This document shows, piece after piece, positions 8,209 to 19,550 of a stretch of 64,000 nt of DNA. A program made the position numbers and the translations under genes. Position 1 is the first letter of the stretch; each line of letters begins with the position of its first letter. Source of the stretch: Caldanaerobius polysaccharolyticus DSM 13641 (lineage in GTDB: Bacteria > Bacillota > Thermoanaerobacteria > Thermoanaerobacterales > Caldanaerobiaceae). The DNA is taken from positions 1,043,072 to 1,107,071 of the forward strand of contig NZ_KE386495.1 of the NCBI RefSeq assembly GCF_000427425.1. The letters are read 5' to 3'. The notes beneath the pieces were generated by a model. It was not told the DNA's origin. It worked only from the letters and a program-made list of their open reading frames with translations, and made no database searches.

Positions 8209-8571
8209 TTTTTTATTGTTTTTGTAAAGTATCTCATAAATCCCCATAAACAGTAAAAATATCGAAAACATCTTTTTAAGCAGGTGTGACGAAAGGCTTA
8301 CTGCTATACATGATCCTAAAATGCTTCCGATTACGCCGCCGGGAATTAATGCGGCTATTACTGAAAACAGCAGGTTGCGGTTTTTGTAATGGCTTATTAA
8401 GGCTGAAATAGCCATGGGTATAAAAGCTATAAGGTTAACGCTCTGGGCGTAATGCTGGTCTATACCGCTAAATACGTTTAATGCAGGGATGAGTATAGTG
8501 CCGCCACCTATTCCCATTCCGCCTACTATACCGGATAAAATTCCTATTATAAAAAATATCAAGAGAACCAC
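8200..8571 (-). CDS. TauE/SafE half-size permease, second of pair
   Basis: A ~123-residue membrane protein with about four hydrophobic segments and the TSUP repeat motif GGMGIGGGTILIPAL. Full-length TSUP permeases have two such halves, so this probably pairs with the product of 8559-8915 to export an anion such as a sulfonate or sulfite; the substrate is unknown. It overlaps the upstream gene by 13 bases, consistent with coupling. The GTG at 8571 sits too close to AAGGA; a TTG at 8562 is an alternative start. Confidence 0.8.
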   Translation of the reverse strand: MVLLIFFIIGILSGIVGGMGIGGGTILIPALNVFSGIDQHYAQSVNLIAFIPMAISALISHYKNRNLLFSVIAALIPGGVIGSILGSCIAVSLSSHLLKKMFSIFLLFMGIYEILYKNNKKSP

Positions 8572-8915
8572 ATCCTTAAGGCTGCTATTATCATAAAGGC
8601 GCCAAAGATCTTTTTTAATAAACTTGAAGACAATTTATTTAATAGCCTCGCTCCAATGTATCCGCCAAGTACGGTACCAAGTCCCACTTTAATAGTTAGG
8701 GGAATATCGTATACCCCTTTTTCTATATAGATAAACGAGCTGATGATCGTAAGGGGCAGGATTACGGCTATTGCTGAGGCATGAGCTTTATGATCTTCTA
8801 TGAGAAATAAAAATACAAGAGCAGGCACAACAATGGTACCTCCTCCTGATCCAAAGAGGCCATTTAGGATTCCTGTTATAAAGCCTAAGGTTATTAATCC
8901 TGCTGTTTTTTTCAT
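8559..8915 (-). CDS. TauE/SafE half-size permease, first of pair
   Basis: A 118-residue TSUP half-protein with about four transmembrane segments and the repeat signature [15 protein letters not shown] near residue 20. It is the promoter-proximal gene of a two-gene minus-strand operon and is divergent from yebC. Because each half carries the glycine-rich entry motif, a heterodimer equal to one standard permease is the simplest reading. The ATG has GGTGAT upstream. Confidence 0.82.
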   Translation of the reverse strand: MKKTAGLITLGFITGILNGLFGSGGGTIVVPALVFLFLIEDHKAHASAIAVILPLTIISSFIYIEKGVYDIPLTIKVGLGTVLGGYIGARLLNKLSSSLLKKIFGAFMIIAALRMWFS

Positions 8916-8989
8916 ATGCCATTATCACCTTTCTATTATTATTTACAGCAAACGACACCGTATACCTTAAGCAGTCAAAGCTCGACGAG

Positions 8990-9018
8990 TTTACACTCAG
9001 GGTATAGTATGATAAAAT
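8990..9018 (+). promoter_or_regulatory. Sigma-A promoter for yebC
   Basis: TTTACA (8990-8995) and TAAAAT (9013-9018) are separated by 17 bases. Confidence 0.6.
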
Positions 9019-9059
9019 GTAACTTGTCATTTGATAAGGTGATGAGGAGGTTTTTATAT

Positions 9060-9803
9060 ATGTCTGGTCATTCTAAGTGGGCAAATATAAAGCATAAAAA
9101 AGAGAAAACAGATGCTCAAAAGGGCAAATTGTTTACAAAATTGGCTAAAGAGATAATAATGGCAGCAAAAGAAGGCGGAGGAAATCCGGAGGCCAATAGC
9201 AGGCTCAGAGACGCTATTGAAAAGGCCAAGGCTGCTAATATGCCTAATGATAATATTACAAGGGCTATTAAAAGAGGTACAGGGGAATTAGAGGGCGTAA
9301 ATTATGAGAACATAATTTACGAAGGTTATGGACCCGGAGGGGTAGCCATCATCGTTGAAGCGCTTACTGACAACAAAAACAGGACTGCCAGCGAGATGAG
9401 GCATCTCTTTGACAGGGGAGGCGGCAGTCTGGGTGCTACGGGATGTGTGTCGTGGATGTTTACACGAAAAGGAATTATTTCTGTTGGGAAAGGCGATGGG
9501 GTAGATGGCGATGAGCTGATGCTCAAAGCTATTGACGCTGGTGCCGAAGACTTCTCGGCAGAAGACGAGGATTACGAAATAATAACAGACCCGTCGGAGT
9601 TGTACCAGGTTAAAGAGGCGCTAGAGCAGAGCGGTTACAAGATTACATCCGCAGAGATATCCCTCATACCACAAAACACGGTAAAGCTTGAAGGCGAGCA
9701 GGCCAAGAAGGCGTTAAACCTCATTGAAAACCTGGACGATCACGACGATGTGCAAAATGTGTACCACAATTTAGAAATAACAGAAGACATGGAGATAGGA
9801 TGA
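9060..9803 (+). CDS. yebC: YebC/TACO1 family protein
   Basis: A 247-residue YebC/PmpR family protein. It starts at the ATG at 9060 with [14 protein letters not shown], the universal N-terminus; the frame is open 48 codons further upstream, but that stretch lacks the family sequence and contains the promoter. GAGGAGG lies 8-9 bases before the ATG. The family was called transcriptional regulators; recent work supports a role in easing translation of proline-rich or difficult sequences on the ribosome. In most bacteria it neighbours ruvC; here cheW and a bofC-like gene separate them. Confidence 0.95.
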   Translation: MSGHSKWANIKHKKEKTDAQKGKLFTKLAKEIIMAAKEGGGNPEANSRLRDAIEKAKAANMPNDNITRAIKRGTGELEGVNYENIIYEGYGPGGVAIIVEALTDNKNRTASEMRHLFDRGGGSLGATGCVSWMFTRKGIISVGKGDGVDGDELMLKAIDAGAEDFSAEDEDYEIITDPSELYQVKEALEQSGYKITSAEISLIPQNTVKLEGEQAKKALNLIENLDDHDDVQNVYHNLEITEDMEIG

Positions 9804-9816
9804 TTATCCTATCTCC
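9791..9816. terminator. Palindromic hairpin on convergent stops
   Basis: A perfect 11-bp stem (GGAGATAGGAT / ATCCTATCTCC, 4-base loop) contains the stop codons of yebC (+) and cheW (-), which abut with no spacer. Neither side has a full T tract, so it may block or destabilise converging transcripts rather than act as a classical terminator. Confidence 0.5.
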
Positions 9817-10256
9817 TTTAGCATTTCCTTTTCTTCTTTTGACAGCACTTCTCTGAGGTTAAAGACTAAAATCAACCTGTCTTTGTATTCTAGCGACCCG
9901 ATGATATATTTTTTGTCAATTTCTTTTACAATATCAGGGACGTCTTTTATTTCTTCGCTGTCTATCACGATTATTTCAGTTATGTCATCTACTACTAACC
10001 CGGCCATTATGCTATCTACCTGGATGATGGCGATCTTTTTGTCAGTGCTAGGATTTGAAAAGTCTTTGAGGTTAAATCTCTTTTTTAAATCTATTATAGG
10101 TACGATAACTCCGCGGTTTTCTATGATCCCCGAGACAAACGATGGGGCATTGGGGACATACGTAGGTTCTCTGTAATTTACTATTTCTACGACGTCCATT
10201 ATATCTGCCATAAATTCGTAATCATTTAGTTTGAATACAATGACCTGTTTTTCCAT
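9804..10256 (-). CDS. cheW: Chemotaxis adaptor CheW
   Basis: A 150-residue CheW-domain protein linking chemoreceptors to the CheA kinase. It covers the whole domain: MEKQVIVFKLNDYEFMADI, then YVPNAPSFVSGIIENRG (the conserved NxRG-type loop) and VPIIDLKKRF. The ATG at 10256 is chosen over the GTG at 10265 because AAGGAG is 8 bases from the former and touches the latter. No other chemotaxis gene is in the window, so this is an orphan adaptor, possibly for a dedicated receptor or for twitching control (inference). Confidence 0.9.
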   Translation of the reverse strand: MEKQVIVFKLNDYEFMADIMDVVEIVNYREPTYVPNAPSFVSGIIENRGVIVPIIDLKKRFNLKDFSNPSTDKKIAIIQVDSIMAGLVVDDITEIIVIDSEEIKDVPDIVKEIDKKYIIGSLEYKDRLILVFNLREVLSKEEKEMLKEIG

Positions 10257-10379
10257 ATATAGCACTCCTTGATTCTTTATTTTTAATATATATTTCGATA
10301 TTTTATTGAAAAAACCTTTATAAAAAAATGTATAATTAACAATAAATTGGTAATATATATAAGTGGAGGTAATATAATT

Positions 10380-10937
10380 ATGAGAAAATTTTTTACAGCC
10401 CCGCTATTGATTATGTATATAGGCTTTTTGATATTGGGATTTGGGTATGGATACTACGTAAATATATCTAAAAACGTCAATGATAGAATTGCTTTGGAAA
10501 AAAAACCTGAAAGACAGGCTATGACACAGGGGATGATATCGCCCGCAACGCAGATGGTCTTTAAGACCGAATACATGGCATGCGGACATGTAAAGACTGT
10601 GAAGCGAAATGCCAGCGTTGACGAAGTAGGGATGAATGAAGAACAACTTAAAGGCAAATACGATAAAAAATGGCAATTACAGAGTTTTGACAGCCAAATG
10701 GCCGTGTTTTACAGAACTGCTGAGGGTTATTGTCCGGACCATTTTATCATAAAGATAGATAGAGACGGTTATGTAGGTGTATTTAAAAACGACGCGGATA
10801 AGGGGTTGCAAGAGATACAAAAGACCGATATATTCTACGGTTCATTAAATGAAAAACAACAAAAGAGATTGATAGAAAATATAGTAGTGGACTCTGAAGA
10901 CGATGTCAGCAGGGTACTTTCTGATTTGAGCACTTAA
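10380..10937 (+). CDS. BofC-like sporulation protein
   Basis: A 185-residue protein with one N-terminal membrane anchor (PLLIMYIGFLILGFGYGYYV) and a C-terminal BofC-type domain: CGHVKTVKR, QLKGKYDKKWQLQSF, GYCPDHFIIKIDRDGYVGVF. In Bacillus, BofC in the forespore intermembrane space restrains activation of pro-sigma-K processing; clostridial relatives have an uncertain role. Two cysteines (in CGHV and YCPD) could pair. The ATG at 10380 has GTGGAGG 9 bases upstream. The presence of sigK later in the window fits an endospore former. Confidence 0.75.
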   Translation: MRKFFTAPLLIMYIGFLILGFGYGYYVNISKNVNDRIALEKKPERQAMTQGMISPATQMVFKTEYMACGHVKTVKRNASVDEVGMNEEQLKGKYDKKWQLQSFDSQMAVFYRTAEGYCPDHFIIKIDRDGYVGVFKNDADKGLQEIQKTDIFYGSLNEKQQKRLIENIVVDSEDDVSRVLSDLST

Positions 10938-10964
10938 AACACGCTAACGCGTGTTATTATTTTT
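10938..10964 (+). terminator. Terminator after bofC-like gene
   Basis: AACACGC pairs with GCGTGTT around TAAC and is followed by ATTATTTTT. It begins directly after the stop codon. Confidence 0.7.
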
Positions 10965-10965
10965 G

Positions 10966-10994
10966 TTGTCAAAGCTCCCCTTTAATGTTAAAAT
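10966..10994 (+). promoter_or_regulatory. Sigma-A promoter for the ruvCAB operon
   Basis: TTGTCA (10966-10971) and TAAAAT (10989-10994) are spaced by 17 bases, directly downstream of the preceding terminator. Confidence 0.65.
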
Positions 10995-11016
10995 TAAAAG
11001 GGAAGGAGATTTGTGA

Positions 11017-11514
11017 ATGATTGTTATGGGAGTGGACCCAGGCCTTGCTATACTGGGTTACGGTATCATAAATCACGAATACAACCATTTCAGTGTCATA
11101 GATTACGGAGCAATAACGACACCTTCTGACATGGATTTAGCTAATAGGCTTAAAGAGATATATGAGAGGTTGAGCGAGCTCATCGACAAGTACAGACCTG
11201 ATGCTTTTGCAGTAGAGGAGCTTTTTTTTAATAAAAATGCCAAAACCGCTATAGTGATAGGTGAAGCGAGAGGAGTAGCTATTGTGGCGGCTGCTCAAAA
11301 GAACTTGAATGTGTACGAGTACACCCCATTGCAGGTTAAGCAAGCGGTGGTGGGATATGGAAGAGCTGAAAAAGTACAGGTACAGCTTATGGTTAGGGCC
11401 TTGTTAAATTTGAGGGACATACCAAAGCCCGATGATGTAGCCGATGCTTTAGCAGTAGCTGTGTGCCATTGCCATAGCGTGGGGCCGTGCTCAAAATATG
11501 ATGTTGGGGTATAG
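11017..11514 (+). CDS. ruvC: Holliday junction endonuclease RuvC
   Basis: A 165-residue RuvC resolvase that cleaves four-way junctions during recombinational repair. It has the RNase H-like core and acidic catalytic residues: Asp7 in GVDPG, the Glu in FAVEELFF, and the Asp residues in [21 protein letters not shown] and [16 protein letters not shown] are family motifs. AAGGAG precedes the ATG. First gene of the ruvC-ruvA-ruvB operon, followed by ruvA after 4 bases. Confidence 0.96.
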   Translation: MIVMGVDPGLAILGYGIINHEYNHFSVIDYGAITTPSDMDLANRLKEIYERLSELIDKYRPDAFAVEELFFNKNAKTAIVIGEARGVAIVAAAQKNLNVYEYTPLQVKQAVVGYGRAEKVQVQLMVRALLNLRDIPKPDDVADALAVAVCHCHSVGPCSKYDVGV

Positions 11515-11518
11515 GGTA

Positions 11519-12079
11519 ATGTTGGATTACATAAAAGGCAAGGTAATAGAAGTTGATGATGAAAGCGTGGTAGTTGAGGCATCAGGGGTGGGGTATCGCC
11601 TATTTGTCTCCAGCATTACGTCAAAGGAGATAAAAGTTGGCGATACCACAAAATTGTACGTTTACCTGTATCTGAGGGAAAATGAGATGAGGCTTTTTGG
11701 CTTTTACGATAGAAATGAAAGGAAAGTCTTCAAAAGCCTTATTTCTGTGTCAGGTATCGGGCCTAAAGTAGCTTTAAATATCCTCTCTAAGTACACGCCA
11801 TCGCAAATGCTGGCGTTTATTGCAACAGGAGATTTTACTTCTATAATGAGTGTACCAGGAGTTGGGAAAAAAACAGCTCAGAGGTTGATTGTGGAGTTAA
11901 AAGATAGGGTCAATAAAGAAGAACTGGGAGTATCATTTATAGAAGATAAAACCTCAGATGTGGTTCAGGCGTTAATGGCATTGGGGTACAGCAAAGACGA
12001 GATCTCCAGGGTGCTGAAAAAGATAGAAGGCCTTGACATCGATGATGCTATAAAAATGGCATTAAAGGAGTTGAGCTGA
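11519..12079 (+). CDS. ruvA: Holliday junction helicase subunit RuvA
   Basis: A 186-residue RuvA that binds four-way junctions as a tetramer and loads RuvB. It starts at the ATG at 11519 (MLDYIKGKV, the canonical N-terminus); the frame is open 7 codons upstream but would overlap ruvC needlessly. It has the N-terminal OB fold, the helix-hairpin-helix pair around [11 protein letters not shown] and [11 protein letters not shown], and the short C-terminal RuvB-contact domain with [11 protein letters not shown]. Confidence 0.96.
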   Translation: MLDYIKGKVIEVDDESVVVEASGVGYRLFVSSITSKEIKVGDTTKLYVYLYLRENEMRLFGFYDRNERKVFKSLISVSGIGPKVALNILSKYTPSQMLAFIATGDFTSIMSVPGVGKKTAQRLIVELKDRVNKEELGVSFIEDKTSDVVQALMALGYSKDEISRVLKKIEGLDIDDAIKMALKELS

Positions 12080-12081
12080 GG

Positions 12082-13095
12082 ATGGGACAAAGGATACTCG
12101 CTGGTGAGCTGGACAATGAGGATGTAAATATTGAGTGCAGCTTGAGGCCAAAGTATCTTAGTGAATACATAGGTCAGGCCAAGGTTAAAGAATTGCTGTC
12201 AATATATATAAGAGCGGCGAAGGCGAGAAGTGAACCATTGGATCACGTATTGCTCTATGGGCCTCCGGGATTAGGTAAAACTACGTTGGCCAATGTTATC
12301 GCCAATGAAATGGGCGTAGGCATTAGAGTGACATCAGGACCTGCCATAGAAAGAGCAGGAGATCTCGCTGCAATTTTGACCAATATGCGGGAAAATGACA
12401 TCCTGTTTATAGATGAGATTCATAGGTTAAATCGAGCGGTGGAGGAAATATTATATCCTGCTATGGAAGATTTCGTGCTGGATATAATCATAGGCAAAGG
12501 GCCTAGTGCTCGATCCATCAGGATTGACCTTCCTAGGTTTACGCTTATAGGTGCAACGACTAGGACAGGGCTTTTGACATCACCCTTAAGGGATAGGTTT
12601 GGAGTAATAAGCAGACTTGACTATTATGCCAGTGAGGACCTTTATAAGATCGTCAAGAGGTCTGCGGGTATACTGGGCGTAGAAATTGACGATAAAGCGG
12701 CTCAAGAAATCGCGATGCGCTCAAGGGGTACGCCGAGGATCGCCAACAGGTTGTTAAAGCGCGTAAGGGATTTTGCACAGGTGAGATCAAATGGTAATAT
12801 TACCCAGGAAATAGCGATAGAGGCATTAGATATGCTGGATATCGACAGCTTAGGACTTGACAGTGTGGACAGGTTGTTGCTGCGAACCATTGCTGTAAAA
12901 TTTGGAGGTGGTCCTGTGGGCCTTGAGACCCTTGCGGCTTCTATTGGAGAAGATGCTGGTACCATCGAAGAGGTATATGAGCCGTATCTTATGCAGATAG
13001 GGTTTATAAAGCGGACGTCAAGAGGGAGAACGGTTACTTCGCTGGCTCTAGAGCACTTAAAAATAGCACCTGTTCAAAAGGAGGTGTGCGGCTAG
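12082..13095 (+). CDS. ruvB: Holliday junction branch migration ATPase RuvB
   Basis: A 337-residue AAA+ motor that drives branch migration with RuvA. Walker A GPPGLGKT is at 60-67, Walker B with LFIDEIH near 112, sensor I near GATTRTG, and a C-terminal winged helix with [24 protein letters not shown] is the typical N-terminus. It starts 2 bases after ruvA and ends 1 base before the DUF2905 gene, so all are one operon. Confidence 0.97.
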   Translation: MGQRILAGELDNEDVNIECSLRPKYLSEYIGQAKVKELLSIYIRAAKARSEPLDHVLLYGPPGLGKTTLANVIANEMGVGIRVTSGPAIERAGDLAAILTNMRENDILFIDEIHRLNRAVEEILYPAMEDFVLDIIIGKGPSARSIRIDLPRFTLIGATTRTGLLTSPLRDRFGVISRLDYYASEDLYKIVKRSAGILGVEIDDKAAQEIAMRSRGTPRIANRLLKRVRDFAQVRSNGNITQEIAIEALDMLDIDSLGLDSVDRLLLRTIAVKFGGGPVGLETLAASIGEDAGTIEEVYEPYLMQIGFIKRTSRGRTVTSLALEHLKIAPVQKEVCG

Positions 13096-13096
13096 T

Positions 13097-13312
13097 ATGT
13101 ACGAAGGCTTTGGAAAAAGTCTTATATTCATAGGTGTGATATTTATCGCACTAGGTGTTATTTTTTTAGTAGGCAGAAAATTAGGTTTTGGAGCATTGCC
13201 GGGAGATATTTTAATAAGAAAGGGCAATTTCACATTTTATTTCCCTGTGGTATCAGGAATTTTGTTGAGCATTATTTTGACGGTTATATTAAACTTAATA
13301 TTCAGACGTTGA
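13097..13312 (+). CDS. DUF2905 small membrane protein
   Basis: A 71-residue protein with two transmembrane segments and the family core LGFGALPGDILIRKGNFTFYFP between them. DUF2905 proteins commonly follow ruvB in Firmicutes; function is unknown. AAGGAGGTG at the end of ruvB provides the ribosome site. Confidence 0.88.
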   Translation: MYEGFGKSLIFIGVIFIALGVIFLVGRKLGFGALPGDILIRKGNFTFYFPVVSGILLSIILTVILNLIFRR

Positions 13313-13337
13313 TTAAAGAGACAAAGGGGGATTTCCC

Positions 13338-14969
13338 GTGAAGAAATTTGCGCTTTTTTTAATGGCGATAGCAGTTGTTTTTATGTCTTCAGCAATGGTA
13401 GAGACAGCATCGGCTGACACCCAGGCAAAAATACCTGAGTACATACGGGTAGGCTTAAAATACGGGAACAGCGCAGTAGGTGCAGCGCAGGTATTTACCA
13501 AAGGCGCTATAACTTACGGCTTCTACAATGGGACGACCTTTGTGCCGGTTTATACGGGAAGCCAAGGACAAAAGGCTACAGTAAAAAAAGACGATGATTA
13601 TCACATACTTCTAGCCAGCTTTGGAGATGATTTAAACAAAGGGATTACGTATATAAATGAACTCAAGGGGAAAAACGTAAATGGATTTTTGATGTACGAC
13701 GGTAATTATTCAGTGGTTACAGGGGAATATTCCAGTAAGGCGGAAGCCGATTCTGCCGCTAGTAATTTGCAAAAAGTTTTGGGAAACCAGAACCTGACAG
13801 TGGTTGTCCCGCAAAAGGCCATTTACGTAATGGCTGATCAAAAACTTACGATAAAAACAGATAAACTGGTAGCGAGGCCATCTAACGGTTTTATTGAGCT
13901 GGACAACGATGTGACGTACAGGGGTGAGCTGTGGTTTTACAGGCAAGAGGGGAGCGATATGACAGTGATAAACAACCTCCCATTGGAGCAGTACCTGTAC
14001 AGCGTTGTTCCCTCTGAAATGCCATCGTCGTGGCCCCAAGAGGCATTAAAAGCCCAGGCTGTAGCAGCCAGAAGTTATGCTGTTGCTAATTGCTTAAGCT
14101 CTAAGTATGCTAAGTACGGCTTTGATGTTACCGATGATGTTAGCAGTCAGGAGTACAAAGGATATGCTTACGGTGGTGGCAAGTACGCTGGTGAAAACCC
14201 CAATGCGACCAAGGCTGTTGACGCAACCAAGGGGATTGTGCTTACGTACGGCGGAAAGGTGATCAGTGCGCTGTTTTCCTCCCACAGCGGAGGGTATACT
14301 GAAAGCAGCGAAAATGTATTTAAGTACCCTCAGCCTTATTTAAAAGCAGTGCCAGACCCATATTCCATGGGGTACACTGAGAGCCTTGATAATTGGAAAG
14401 TTACGTATTCTCAGGCTCAGTTGAAGGATATACTTAGGGATCAATCTGTTGACATAGGCGATATTTTGAGTATAGAGGTTATAAATAAAAGCCCATCGGG
14501 AAGGGCTTTGTCGGTAGAAGTAACAGGTACAAAAGGTAAATATACGCTGCAAGGAGAACAGGAAATAAGAAATGTGTTTAACTTGAAAAGCGCGATGATA
14601 AAAAGCATAGATGTTTTAGGTGAGCCTGGTGGCTTGGGTACTATATGGGTGTCCAACGGCAGCAACGTCGTCTCTAAAAAAACCCAAAGCCTTTATGTCC
14701 TAAAGGGTGATTCAACAGTAGGGATGGCATCAGAAAGGCCTTTTGTAATAAGCGCATCAGGGCTTAGCCAGCTTAACGCCAGCAATGGAGTACAAAGCGT
14801 ACCTGACAGTTTTACATTTGTTGGCAGCGGCTATGGGCATGGCGTGGGTATGAGCCAGTATGGCGCTAGAGGCCTTGCCGAAAAGGCTGGCAAGAATTTC
14901 GTGGATATATTAAAATATTATTACACGGGTATCACCGTCTATGACACTTTAAACGATAAGTCGCTGTAA
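13338..14969 (+). CDS. SpoIID/LytB domain protein with SPOR-like region
   Basis: A 543-residue secreted protein. The N-terminus has a signal peptide ([19 protein letters not shown], likely cut after ETASA). Residues ~85-155 look like a SPOR peptidoglycan-binding domain, with a duplicated strand-helix pattern. The SpoIID/LytB transglycosylase domain follows, with [23 protein letters not shown] carrying the catalytic Glu, [15 protein letters not shown], and [15 protein letters not shown] near the C-terminus. It cleaves glycan strands, as SpoIID does in engulfment, but is much longer than Bacillus SpoIID and sits in the ruv-queA block where clostridia carry a related copy, so it may act in vegetative growth or germination. 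Confidence 0.88.
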   Translation: MKKFALFLMAIAVVFMSSAMVETASADTQAKIPEYIRVGLKYGNSAVGAAQVFTKGAITYGFYNGTTFVPVYTGSQGQKATVKKDDDYHILLASFGDDLNKGITYINELKGKNVNGFLMYDGNYSVVTGEYSSKAEADSAASNLQKVLGNQNLTVVVPQKAIYVMADQKLTIKTDKLVARPSNGFIELDNDVTYRGELWFYRQEGSDMTVINNLPLEQYLYSVVPSEMPSSWPQEALKAQAVAARSYAVANCLSSKYAKYGFDVTDDVSSQEYKGYAYGGGKYAGENPNATKAVDATKGIVLTYGGKVISALFSSHSGGYTESSENVFKYPQPYLKAVPDPYSMGYTESLDNWKVTYSQAQLKDILRDQSVDIGDILSIEVINKSPSGRALSVEVTGTKGKYTLQGEQEIRNVFNLKSAMIKSIDVLGEPGGLGTIWVSNGSNVVSKKTQSLYVLKGDSTVGMASERPFVISASGLSQLNASNGVQSVPDSFTFVGSGYGHGVGMSQYGARGLAEKAGKNFVDILKYYYTGITVYDTLNDKSL

Positions 14970-14982
14970 AGGAGATAGTGAA

Positions 14983-17434
<2,452 letters not shown>

Positions 17435-17455
17435 TCTAAATTTTGTCATAAAACC

Positions 17456-17506
17456 ATCCTCCTGTCATAGATTTTAGTAAAACACCGAGTAGATAGGAGG
17501 ATTTTT
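17456..17506 (+). promoter_or_regulatory. Hairpin enclosing the TIGR04086 ribosome site
   Basis: ATCCTCCT (17456-17463) is perfectly complementary to AGGAGGAT (17495-17502), which is the Shine-Dalgarno sequence of the next gene. Five T follow before the ATG at 17507. The structure could end yajC transcripts and also hide the downstream ribosome site. Confidence 0.6.
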
Positions 17507-17887
17507 ATGGCAAAGGTTCAGCGCGAGAGCATGATTGGCGTAAGGGGTATAATAAAGGCAACGGTATTGGGGCTGATTTTATCTCTTGTGTCATTCTTGA
17601 TTTATGCGTTGGTGCTTGCGTATACGCCTGTTTCAGAGTCCACCGTGCCTATATTCATATCTGTAATCATGGCTATAAGCGTATTTATCGCTGGTATTGT
17701 AGCTGCTAAAATTGCCCAGAATATGGGCTGGTTAAACGGTACTCTGACGGGGGTATGTTATGCCTTAGTGCTTTTGTTGCTAAACGCCATGGTATTTGGT
17801 GATATGACAGCAGGTTTGTTTCTTTCTAATCTGGCTATATGCGCTGTGTCTGGGGCTTTAGGAGGGATGATTGGAATAAACTTGTGA
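17507..17887 (+). CDS. TIGR04086 family membrane protein
   Basis: A 126-residue protein with four predicted transmembrane segments and a short basic N-terminus. The GIIKATVLGLILSLV start and the glycine-rich C-terminus match the TIGR04086 family, found next to the SCIFF precursor and yajC/secDF in Clostridia. Function is unknown; its position suggests a role near the Sec machinery or in handling the SCIFF product. Its AGGAGG site is buried in a hairpin. Confidence 0.85.
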   Translation: MAKVQRESMIGVRGIIKATVLGLILSLVSFLIYALVLAYTPVSESTVPIFISVIMAISVFIAGIVAAKIAQNMGWLNGTLTGVCYALVLLLLNAMVFGDMTAGLFLSNLAICAVSGALGGMIGINL

Positions 17888-17915
17888 TGACAAGAGATAA
17901 TTGATGTGCTATAAT
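17887..17915 (+). promoter_or_regulatory. Promoter for the SCIFF genes
   Basis: ATGACA (17887-17892) and TATAAT (17910-17915) are spaced by 17 bases. TGC before the -10 makes an extended -10. It overlaps the stop of the TIGR04086 gene. Confidence 0.7.
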
Positions 17916-17938
17916 TTATCAGGAAAGGAGGAATCAAC

Positions 17939-18085
17939 GTGAAACACGTGAAGATCATAAACAAAGGCAGAGTAGTATATGGCGATGTGAGAAGGTATGG
18001 ATGCGGTGAATGCCAGTCATCGTGCCAGTCGGCTTGCAAGACTTCGTGTACGGTGGCAAATCAGGTTTGCTTACATAACAAATAA
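17939..18085 (+). CDS. scfA: SCIFF ranthipeptide precursor
   Basis: A 48-residue ribosomal peptide precursor of the six-cysteines-in-forty-five (SCIFF) family. All six cysteines are present at 22, 25, 29, 33, 37 and 44, in the core CGECQSSCQSACKTSC, with a basic N-terminal leader (MKHVKIINKG). The partner radical-SAM enzyme installs thioether links between Cys sulfur and other residues; members are near-universal in Clostridia and one role proposed is quorum-sensing-like signalling. GTG start with AAAGGAGG upstream. A hairpin separates it from the maturase gene. Confidence 0.96.
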   Translation: MKHVKIINKGRVVYGDVRRYGCGECQSSCQSACKTSCTVANQVCLHNK

Positions 18086-18096
18086 TATTGTAGAAA

Positions 18097-18125
18097 AGCA
18101 GTAATAATGGTACATTATTACTGCT
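18097..18125 (+). terminator. Attenuator hairpin between scfA and scfB
   Basis: A perfect 13-bp stem (AGCAGTAATAATG / CATTATTACTGCT, loop GTA) is followed by ATTTGTGT. The short U stretch suggests partial termination, giving more precursor than enzyme mRNA. Confidence 0.65.
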
Positions 18126-18161
18126 ATTTGTGTATGTAGTCTGTGCAAGGAGAGAGGAAGC

Positions 18162-19550
18162 TTGGGTATTCATAAATTTGAGATTGACGGCAGTAAGATA
18201 GCTTTGGATGTAAACAGCAGCTTGCTTTTGGCTTTAGACGATTTGTCTTACCGGCTGTTGGATTACGTGGATGACAAATCAGTAGATGATGCTATTAAGG
18301 ACCTAAACCACATTTATGGAGAGCGTGATATAATAGAGGCATATGAAGAGCTAGCGGCCCTTAAGGACAATGGCACACTTTTTGCGCCAGATCCTTATGA
18401 GGGTGAAGATTTACCTTATGGGGAACCTGTAGTTAAGTCGCTGTGCCTAAACGTAGCCCATGATTGTAATTTAAGGTGTAAGTACTGTTTTGCGTCCACG
18501 GGGAATTTTAAAGGCCAAAGAAAGTTGATGAGCTCTGAGGTAGGCAAAAAAGCCATAGACTTTTTAATAGCCCATTCGGCTTCCCGCCGTCACCTTGAGG
18601 TGGATATGTTTGGCGGGGAACCTATGATGAATTTTGATGTGATAAAAGAAATCGTGGAATATGGAAGAGATAAAGCTGATAAAGAGGGCAAGTCTATAAA
18701 TTTTACATTGACCACCAATGCTATTTTACTGGATGATAAAAATATGGAATATATAAATGAAAACTTCTACAACGTAGTGCTAAGCCTTGACGGCAGACCT
18801 GAAGTCAACGACAGGATGAGAATTCTGAAAGACGGCAGTGGCAGCTATGGTTGCATAGTGGATAAGATATTAAAAATGGTCCAGATGAGAAAAGAAAAGG
18901 AGTATTATGTGCGAGGGACTTATACGCGCTATAACCTTGACTTTGCCCAGGACGTCTTACATATGGTAGATCTGGGCATAGACAGGGTGTCTGTGGAACC
19001 TGTTGTAGCACCAGAAGATGCGGATTATGCGTTGCAGGAGCAAGACCTTCCTGTTATAAGGGATCAGTATAGGTTTTTAGCGCATGAATATATAAAAAGG
19101 TATAGAGAAGGAAAGCCATTTATTTTTTTTCATTTCAATGTGGATTTAGATGAAGGGCCATGTCTGCAAAAGAGGATAAAGGGCTGTGGAGCCGGTAATG
19201 AGTATCTGGCGGTAACCCCTGATGGCGATATTTATCCATGCCATCAATTTGTGGGTATAAATAAATATAAAATGGGAAATGTCATAAGAAAAGAGCTTGA
19301 CAGGGATATGCAGCTTAAATTCATGAAGACAAATATTTATACGAAGTCTCGATGCAGAATATGCTGGGCAAGGTATTTTTGCAGCGGTGGATGTCATGCC
19401 AGTGCACATCAGTTTAGCGGTAGTTTGGATGTTCCACATCGCTTAAGCTGTGAAATCCTTAAAATAAGGCTTGAGTGTGCGCTTATGATCAAAGCGGTTT
19501 TGTCAAATGAGAATTTGTATGCGAAGGAGGCAGACACCAATGAACTATAA
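18162..19550 (+). CDS. scfB: SCIFF radical-SAM maturase
   Basis: A 462-residue radical-SAM/SPASM enzyme that forms thioether cross-links in the SCIFF peptide. An N-terminal peptide-recognition (RRE-like) region precedes the SAM cluster motif CNLRCKYC (Cys102, 106, 109). A SPASM domain with auxiliary Fe-S clusters follows, seen in CGAGNEYLAVTPDGDIYPC and CRICWARYFCSGGCH. TTG start behind AAGGAGAG. Its end overlaps secD by 11 bases, so maturase and secD share a message. Confidence 0.95.
   Translation: MGIHKFEIDGSKIALDVNSSLLLALDDLSYRLLDYVDDKSVDDAIKDLNHIYGERDIIEAYEELAALKDNGTLFAPDPYEGEDLPYGEPVVKSLCLNVAHDCNLRCKYCFASTGNFKGQRKLMSSEVGKKAIDFLIAHSASRRHLEVDMFGGEPMMNFDVIKEIVEYGRDKADKEGKSINFTLTTNAILLDDKNMEYINENFYNVVLSLDGRPEVNDRMRILKDGSGSYGCIVDKILKMVQMRKEKEYYVRGTYTRYNLDFAQDVLHMVDLGIDRVSVEPVVAPEDADYALQEQDLPVIRDQYRFLAHEYIKRYREGKPFIFFHFNVDLDEGPCLQKRIKGCGAGNEYLAVTPDGDIYPCHQFVGINKYKMGNVIRKELDRDMQLKFMKTNIYTKSRCRICWARYFCSGGCHASAHQFSGSLDVPHRLSCEILKIRLECALMIKAVLSNENLYAKEADTNEL

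Noticed and set aside
8916-9059. N-terminal extension of YebC
   Set aside because: The open frame continues upstream, but it crosses the promoter and the family N-terminus MSGHSKW with GAGGAGG starts at 9060.
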